Source: Sphingopyxis sp.
GTDB taxonomy: Bacteria > Pseudomonadota > Alphaproteobacteria > Sphingomonadales > Sphingomonadaceae
Direction of reading: 5' to 3'
Assembly: GCA_016463225.1 (NCBI GenBank)
Contig: JAEMRT010000002.1
Location: forward strand, 1-64,000
Length of the DNA: 64,000 bases
Part shown: positions 60,715-64,000 of the stretch, piece by piece
Numbering within the stretch: the stretch's first letter is position 1
How the letters are laid out: the number at the start of each line of letters is the position of its first letter
Made by a program: the position numbers and the translations under genes
The notes under the pieces: model-generated
Seen by the model: only the letters and a program-made list of their open reading frames with translations
Databases searched by the model: none
What the model was told of the DNA's origin: nothing

Positions 60715-61033
60715 ATAAACCTCCAATTGTTGCGCACGAGGTTTCGTGCGGGAGATCCAATCAGGGATTCAAACCGCCGCTGCTATCAACGTTTGGGTTA
60801 AAATCGGATTCATAACTTGCGCTGGCAAATCGCGAGAGTTTCAAGTTTTGGCCGACCAAGATCGCATTCGTAGGCGCAGCTCGGTATTCTGCACGGTATT
60901 TCTTCGACAGTCAGGCTAAAAACCCAACAATTCCAAAGCTCTTACCGCGTTGTCTCACTGATCGACGATCAGAGCTGTTGACCCGCAAACAAGATTGCGA
61001 CCACAATTCCTCTATATCGCCAGGAGGGGGAGA
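60715..61033. other. 319-base gap between divergent small genes
   Basis: No convincing ORF. It contains a 7-bp hairpin CGCACGA/TCGTGCG (60733-60750) next to the start of the minus-strand gene and a 15-base palindrome CTGATCG-A-CGATCAG (60958-60972) 62 bases before the plus-strand gene. The base composition is more AT-rich than the core chromosome. It probably holds two divergent promoters. Confidence 0.5.
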
Positions 61034-61402
61034 ATGGTGAAGATAGCCGATACAATTTTCAAACGAGTGCCGCCGGCAAACTTTGCCGAAAAGATAGGAA
61101 TTCCTGTCGGATGGGTTGTCATTCGACATAGCCATGTCGCCACGAAACTAGCTCGCAGGAAAACGCACGGCAGATGGGTATCTATCAAGTGCGGAAATGA
61201 GAAAATCTATCGAATTCTTCGATACTCGGCCAAGCTTCCAGCCGATCAAATTGTTATCGATTGGGCGGGTTGGATCGATCTTCAAGGCCGCACAGATGAC
61301 GAGTCGGAAATACTCCAGCTAGAGATCGACAACGCTAGCTTTCGGGAATTGCTTACGATCCCATTCAAGCACGTTGATCCAGGATTTCGGCTTTCGGCGT
61401 GA
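61034..61402 (+). CDS. hypothetical protein
   Basis: 122 residues from ATG 61034, preceded by a strong AGGAGGGGGAG ribosome site. No signal peptide. MVKIADTIFKRVPPANFAEK, then RWVSIKCGNEKIYRILRYSAK and IVIDWAGWIDLQGRTDDE; beta-rich, perhaps a SH3-like or barrel fold. No family recognised. Codon use is visibly less GC-rich than elsewhere, pointing to transfer from another host. Confidence 0.65.
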   Translation: MVKIADTIFKRVPPANFAEKIGIPVGWVVIRHSHVATKLARRKTHGRWVSIKCGNEKIYRILRYSAKLPADQIVIDWAGWIDLQGRTDDESEILQLEIDNASFRELLTIPFKHVDPGFRLSA

Positions 61403-61456
61403 CTTGGCCTAATCTCCGTGGGGTTGGGTGTCCTGTCCGTGATATTATCGATCACT

Positions 61457-62005
61457 CTAGCTCCCTGACAACTCATTCGAAGCTGTGTCCGGTAGGCGCT
61501 CTCGATATCTCGCCTGCTGGAGCGCCGCGGCGGCGCTCCACTGCTCAATGGGCAGTGTGCCAGGAACGACGAGTACGCCGCCGCCGCCCGTGTCTACGCT
61601 GAGCTTTCCATCATCGCGATCGCGCCAGCCGTGGCGGGCTTTGGCGAGAAAAATTGCCGCCACGGTGTCACCCTTGCGGGCAAGTTCCATCAGGATGTCG
61701 CGTAGTTCGGTTTCCTCAAACGCACGCTGCGCCTCAACTTGGGCCAGAAGGTCTGGGTCATCCTGCATCAGTCGGTCGAAGGTCTTCACAGCGATAGACA
61801 GAGCCCTGGCGATTGCGTTCTTAGGATAGCCATCGAAGAGCGCCGCCATGACACGCTCGCGGTTGTTGGCGGACAACCGGACCTTGTTGTGTGGCTCAAA
61901 GCCTTCGAGCTTCGCCCGCGGGGGCGCTACCGACGAGCCGGGCGCGGGTTCGTCGAGCGGGTCGATGCCGAGACGGCGGGCGCGCTTTCGAGGTGATCCT
62001 GCCAT
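61457..62005 (-). CDS. HTH protein resembling a phage terminase small subunit
   Basis: 182 residues. A basic N-terminus (MAGSPRKRARRLG), then a helix-turn-helix-like block RERVMAALFDGYPKNAIARALSIAVKTFDRLMQDD near 50-84, and a helical region ending in AIFLAKARHGWRDRDDGKL near 118-136. The 'no-target recruiting HTH plus AxFLAKxRxGW' pattern is common in terminase small subunits of small phage-like elements. No large subunit is in the window, so this is inference. Confidence 0.55.
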   Translation of the reverse strand: MAGSPRKRARRLGIDPLDEPAPGSSVAPPRAKLEGFEPHNKVRLSANNRERVMAALFDGYPKNAIARALSIAVKTFDRLMQDDPDLLAQVEAQRAFEETELRDILMELARKGDTVAAIFLAKARHGWRDRDDGKLSVDTGGGGVLVVPGTLPIEQWSAAAALQQARYRERLPDTASNELSGS

Positions 62006-62055
62006 GCCGGCGACAGTGCCGCGGGTGTGGGCGCGCAGGGACCAATGCTATTTGT

Positions 62056-62427
62056 TCAGTTGGCTGGGTACTTCGGCGAACCCTGATCACGCCACTCCAT
62101 ACTAACCTGCAGGTCGGTTGTCGTGGCTACGTAGCTTCCCCGCCATAGCTCTAGAATTACGGCGGGCCTCCCGTCGATCTTGCCTGATCGCCAGAGGCCG
62201 TTGCGACGATCCGAGCCCTGATCGATAACGACAGTCCTACCGCCAAATCGAAACGTATGGCGCAACCCGGTCGGCGTCGAGACATACCGCAAGGTGCAAT
62301 ATACCTCGGTGGCCCCGTCCTCGTCGGATTCGGTAACGTTCTGATAGGTGCAGCTTTGTGGAAATGGCCCATCCTGTGCGGCGGCCGATGAGGTAAAAAG
62401 CGCGAGCGCTGAGATCAGTTCGAGCAT
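62056..62427 (-). CDS. small secreted protein
   Basis: 123 residues. The ATG at 62427 (MLELISALALFTSSAAAQ) opens a Sec signal peptide with AAA-Q cleavage near residue 17, and GGGGGA lies just upstream. The mature part is beta-rich with two cysteines (QSCTYQN, VYCTLRYV) that may form a disulfide. No family recognised. Upstream in-frame ATG at 62499 is rejected as lacking a signal. Confidence 0.62.
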   Translation of the reverse strand: MLELISALALFTSSAAAQDGPFPQSCTYQNVTESDEDGATEVYCTLRYVSTPTGLRHTFRFGGRTVVIDQGSDRRNGLWRSGKIDGRPAVILELWRGSYVATTTDLQVSMEWRDQGSPKYPAN

Positions 62428-62605
62428 GCATCCCCCGTGTTCCAATCTTGATACCGAGAGCCGCGATCGGTGTCGAGCGCGGTGCTTCGGCCGGACCACG
62501 ATAGCCTAAGTATTGTAGATCAATGCCTTGCGGGCAGTCGCCCCCTAATTTCTACTTAGATGCTCACCTTTACCAGTCGAGCCGGATCGAAGGATGTCTC
62601 ATCGC

Positions 62606-63214
62606 CTACTTGTTGCCCTGCCTATTCCACTCAGGCTTGATGAGACGGATAAGTCCCGTCTCCAGTCCTGGTGCGCCATCCACCGGCAAACCGTTCCATT
62701 CGAAGCTAGGCGGGGTCGCTACGAGAACTTGGACGCGTGCTCCTGCCCGAAGCGTCTCCAAGATGCGACCTTTGATGTGCGCGGAGGTTTTTTGGCCTTT
62801 GTGGCCGCGGATGTAATGGCCAAGCCGCGTCCGAAGAGCATTACGGGTCAATCCGACGTATTTGATCCAGCCATCGACCGCGAACGCATATACCCCTGCT
62901 TCGGAAGGCGTCGCCGCGCTGTAGCCGAAGCTGTCGTCGTCGGTAAGCGAGCAGTCGCAGAGCAGGACGAACTGGGCTTCAATAAGTTTCTCGATTGGCC
63001 AAGGCTCAATCGGAATGGAAGCCCTTTTCGCTGTACGGTCCGAAGGCGTCCGCGCTTCACGAGGCATTCCCCTAATGAGCGTATTGCGGACATGCTGAGG
63101 CCGAATATCCAAGAAATGAGCAATCTCGGTGCGAGAGAAACCGGCAAGATCTAATGCCCTAATTTTATCCGCCTTCGTTGTCAGGCCTTCGACGATTTTC
63201 TGCGGTAGCGGCAT
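62606..63214 (-). CDS. HTH / GIY-YIG nuclease domain fusion
   Basis: 202 residues. Residues 14-48 form a helix-turn-helix (KADKIRALDLAGFSRTEIAH, FLDIRPQHVRNTLIRG). Residues about 105-190 are a GIY-YIG domain: AGVYAFAV, then WIKYVGLTRNALRTRLGHYI with the catalytic Tyr pair and Arg, and ending in GLETGLIRLIKPEWN with the metal-binding Glu and Asn. A site-specific nuclease with its own DNA-binding head is likely: homing-type or anti-phage. Start ATG 63214. Confidence 0.78.
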   Translation of the reverse strand: MPLPQKIVEGLTTKADKIRALDLAGFSRTEIAHFLDIRPQHVRNTLIRGMPREARTPSDRTAKRASIPIEPWPIEKLIEAQFVLLCDCSLTDDDSFGYSAATPSEAGVYAFAVDGWIKYVGLTRNALRTRLGHYIRGHKGQKTSAHIKGRILETLRAGARVQVLVATPPSFEWNGLPVDGAPGLETGLIRLIKPEWNRQGNK

Positions 63215-63576
63215 TTATGAAGACTGGGGGATAAGACCAAAGGCTGCAAGGCAGATTTCTAGAACGCGGGCCATGTGCACCAGTGCTTGAAGCAGTATCA
63301 ATTTGTGAGCGACGGTTTCAAGCGTGAATCCCTCTACGCACGCGCGCGCGCGTTTTGCCAATGGACGGCAAGGCAAGTGAGTATCCGGGGACAGGTAGAC
63401 AAGCACGCTTCGGCTCACCCGGATTGCTCTCACTCGTCCAGTGGCGACACGATAGTCGTAATAAATTCATTTATCAGAATAGTGCTTGTCTACCTGTCTA
63501 CAGCGTCGAAAACATATGAAAATAAAGGATTTGGCGGTGGACGACATGCGCCGTCCACCGCCGGTCCATACGCGCC
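63215..63576. other. 362-base gap with a long inverted repeat
   Basis: No convincing gene. The stretch holds the 17-bp inverted repeat described separately at 63390-63498, an AT-rich core (near 63459-63482) and a further CTGTCTACA copy at 63581 just inside the next gene's end. The layout could be an origin or a regulatory region for the downstream phage-type genes. Confidence 0.45.
63390..63498. repeat. 17-bp perfect inverted repeat around an AT-rich core
   Basis: GACAGGTAGACAAGCAC at 63390-63406 is the exact inverse complement of GTGCTTGTCTACCTGTC at 63482-63498, 75 bases apart. The spacer's right half is AT-rich (AATAAATTCATTTATC). CTGTCTAC recurs beside the right arm (63495 and 63581). 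Iteron-like sites next to replication genes have this look. Confidence 0.65.
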
Positions 63577-64000
63577 TTAGCTGTCTACATCGTCGCCATG
63601 GCGGCGCTGATACGACTCCGCACGTGCTGCGGCACCTGCTCCTGCCCATTCATCGTGGTTGCGGATGGACCATAGCTGACACGACGGGCGAGCATCGTCG
63701 TCGCCCTTCGTATAACGGGTGTGTTTGACTGCGCCGACCTCGTCTTTCAGCCATCCAGCGACCTTCGTGCGAACGTTGCGCGTGTGCCGCTTGAGATCCG
63801 TCGGCACACAGGCAACGAGTTCCTCCAGCCGCACCAGATCGAAGGCAAACGGCCCCTCATGGCCTTCCAGTAGCTCGGCAAGATACTGCTCGGCTTCCGA
63901 AAGGGATCGTCGGCGCATTTCCTGCTTGCCGCTGGTCGTCGGTGCCATGCCCTTCGGATTGAGCACCACCTTGCGCTGCATCAGATAGTGTTTCACCGCA
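63577..64000 (-). CDS. C-terminal part of a probable phage-type primase/helicase, runs off the window
   Basis: About 141 residues visible; the frame is open to base 64000, so the GTG at 63996 is not a reliable start. Visible: KVVLNPKGMAPTTSGKQEMRRR, SEAEQYLAELLEGHEGPF, KVAGWLKDEVGAVKHTRYTKGDDDARPSCQLWSIRN. The WLxxxxG..HTRY.. ending resembles the winged-helix tail of DUF5906/P4-type primase-helicases, which bind origin DNA. The ATPase part is beyond the edge, so the call is tentative. Confidence 0.5.
   Translation of the reverse strand, partial: AVKHYLMQRKVVLNPKGMAPTTSGKQEMRRRSLSEAEQYLAELLEGHEGPFAFDLVRLEELVACVPTDLKRHTRNVRTKVAGWLKDEVGAVKHTRYTKGDDDARPSCQLWSIRNHDEWAGAGAAARAESYQRRHGDDVDS

Noticed and set aside
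1-64000. CRISPR array, rRNA operon, insertion sequence or complete transposase
   Set aside because: No regularly spaced direct repeats, rRNA-like sequence or transposase motifs were seen on either strand.

Overview
The window is high-GC DNA with dense, mostly co-directional genes. Its content points to an aerobic alphaproteobacterium of the Sphingomonadales (Sphingopyxis/Sphingomonas-like): a SapC-family protein, a fused CysNC with LysR-linked cysD, a leucine/isovalerate cluster, an oxygen-tolerant-type KorAB, many 600-residue-class acyl-CoA dehydrogenase and MDR enzymes, and short GC-rich palindromic intergenic repeats. The genus is inferred from content only; no rRNA is present.

Bases 1-53,100 are core chromosome. 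The window opens inside a UvrD/PcrA helicase. Next come two lipoproteins, a TPR/aspartyl-hydroxylase protein whose start codons lie in a strong hairpin, tRNA-Ala(CGC), an MDR oxidoreductase, RhlE, a D-2-hydroxyglutarate-dehydrogenase-type flavoenzyme, SapC, cytochrome b561, an SdhAF4-like protein, RsmB, a DUF885 lipoprotein, an MFS transporter and an operon ending in cysK. Bases 19.8-26.9 kb hold an AraC/MDR pair and, on the minus strand, a sulfate-assimilation block (lysR, cysD, cysNC, cysQ). Bases 27.0-34.6 kb are one tightly overlapping operon for isovaleryl-CoA/methylcrotonyl-CoA metabolism (liuA, two small membrane proteins, liuB, DUF3088, a ferredoxin-like-barrel protein, liuD, GNAT, MaoC, CitE-like). 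A MerR regulator with its own palindromic operator and an acyl-CoA dehydrogenase lie just downstream on the other strand. Then follow hisI, purF, an SDR, a serine hydrolase, cfa, photolyase, a DUF457-type membrane protein, korAB, an HSL-type esterase, rppH, a family-5 uracil-DNA glycosylase and folK.

The character changes abruptly after tRNA-Lys(TTT) at 53,028-53,103. From there to the right edge the genes are short, mostly unknown and less GC-rich in parts, as expected of an integrated element that used the tRNA 3' end; the other end and any integrase lie outside the window. The first 5 kb carry a defence-like module: a PvuII-type N4-cytosine methyltransferase, a large GHKL ATPase with a 79-residue partner, a frame-broken ORF, a controller-protein-like XRE regulator, a perfect 18-bp palindrome resembling a C box, and a divergent PD-(D/E)xK-like nuclease candidate. 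After it come an orphan three-gene cassette, small unknown genes, a terminase-small-subunit-like HTH protein, an HTH/GIY-YIG fusion, a 17-bp inverted repeat around an AT-rich segment, and the C-terminal end of a probable phage-type primase at the right edge. This layout fits a prophage remnant or phage-satellite-like element carrying an unusual ATPase-associated modification system.
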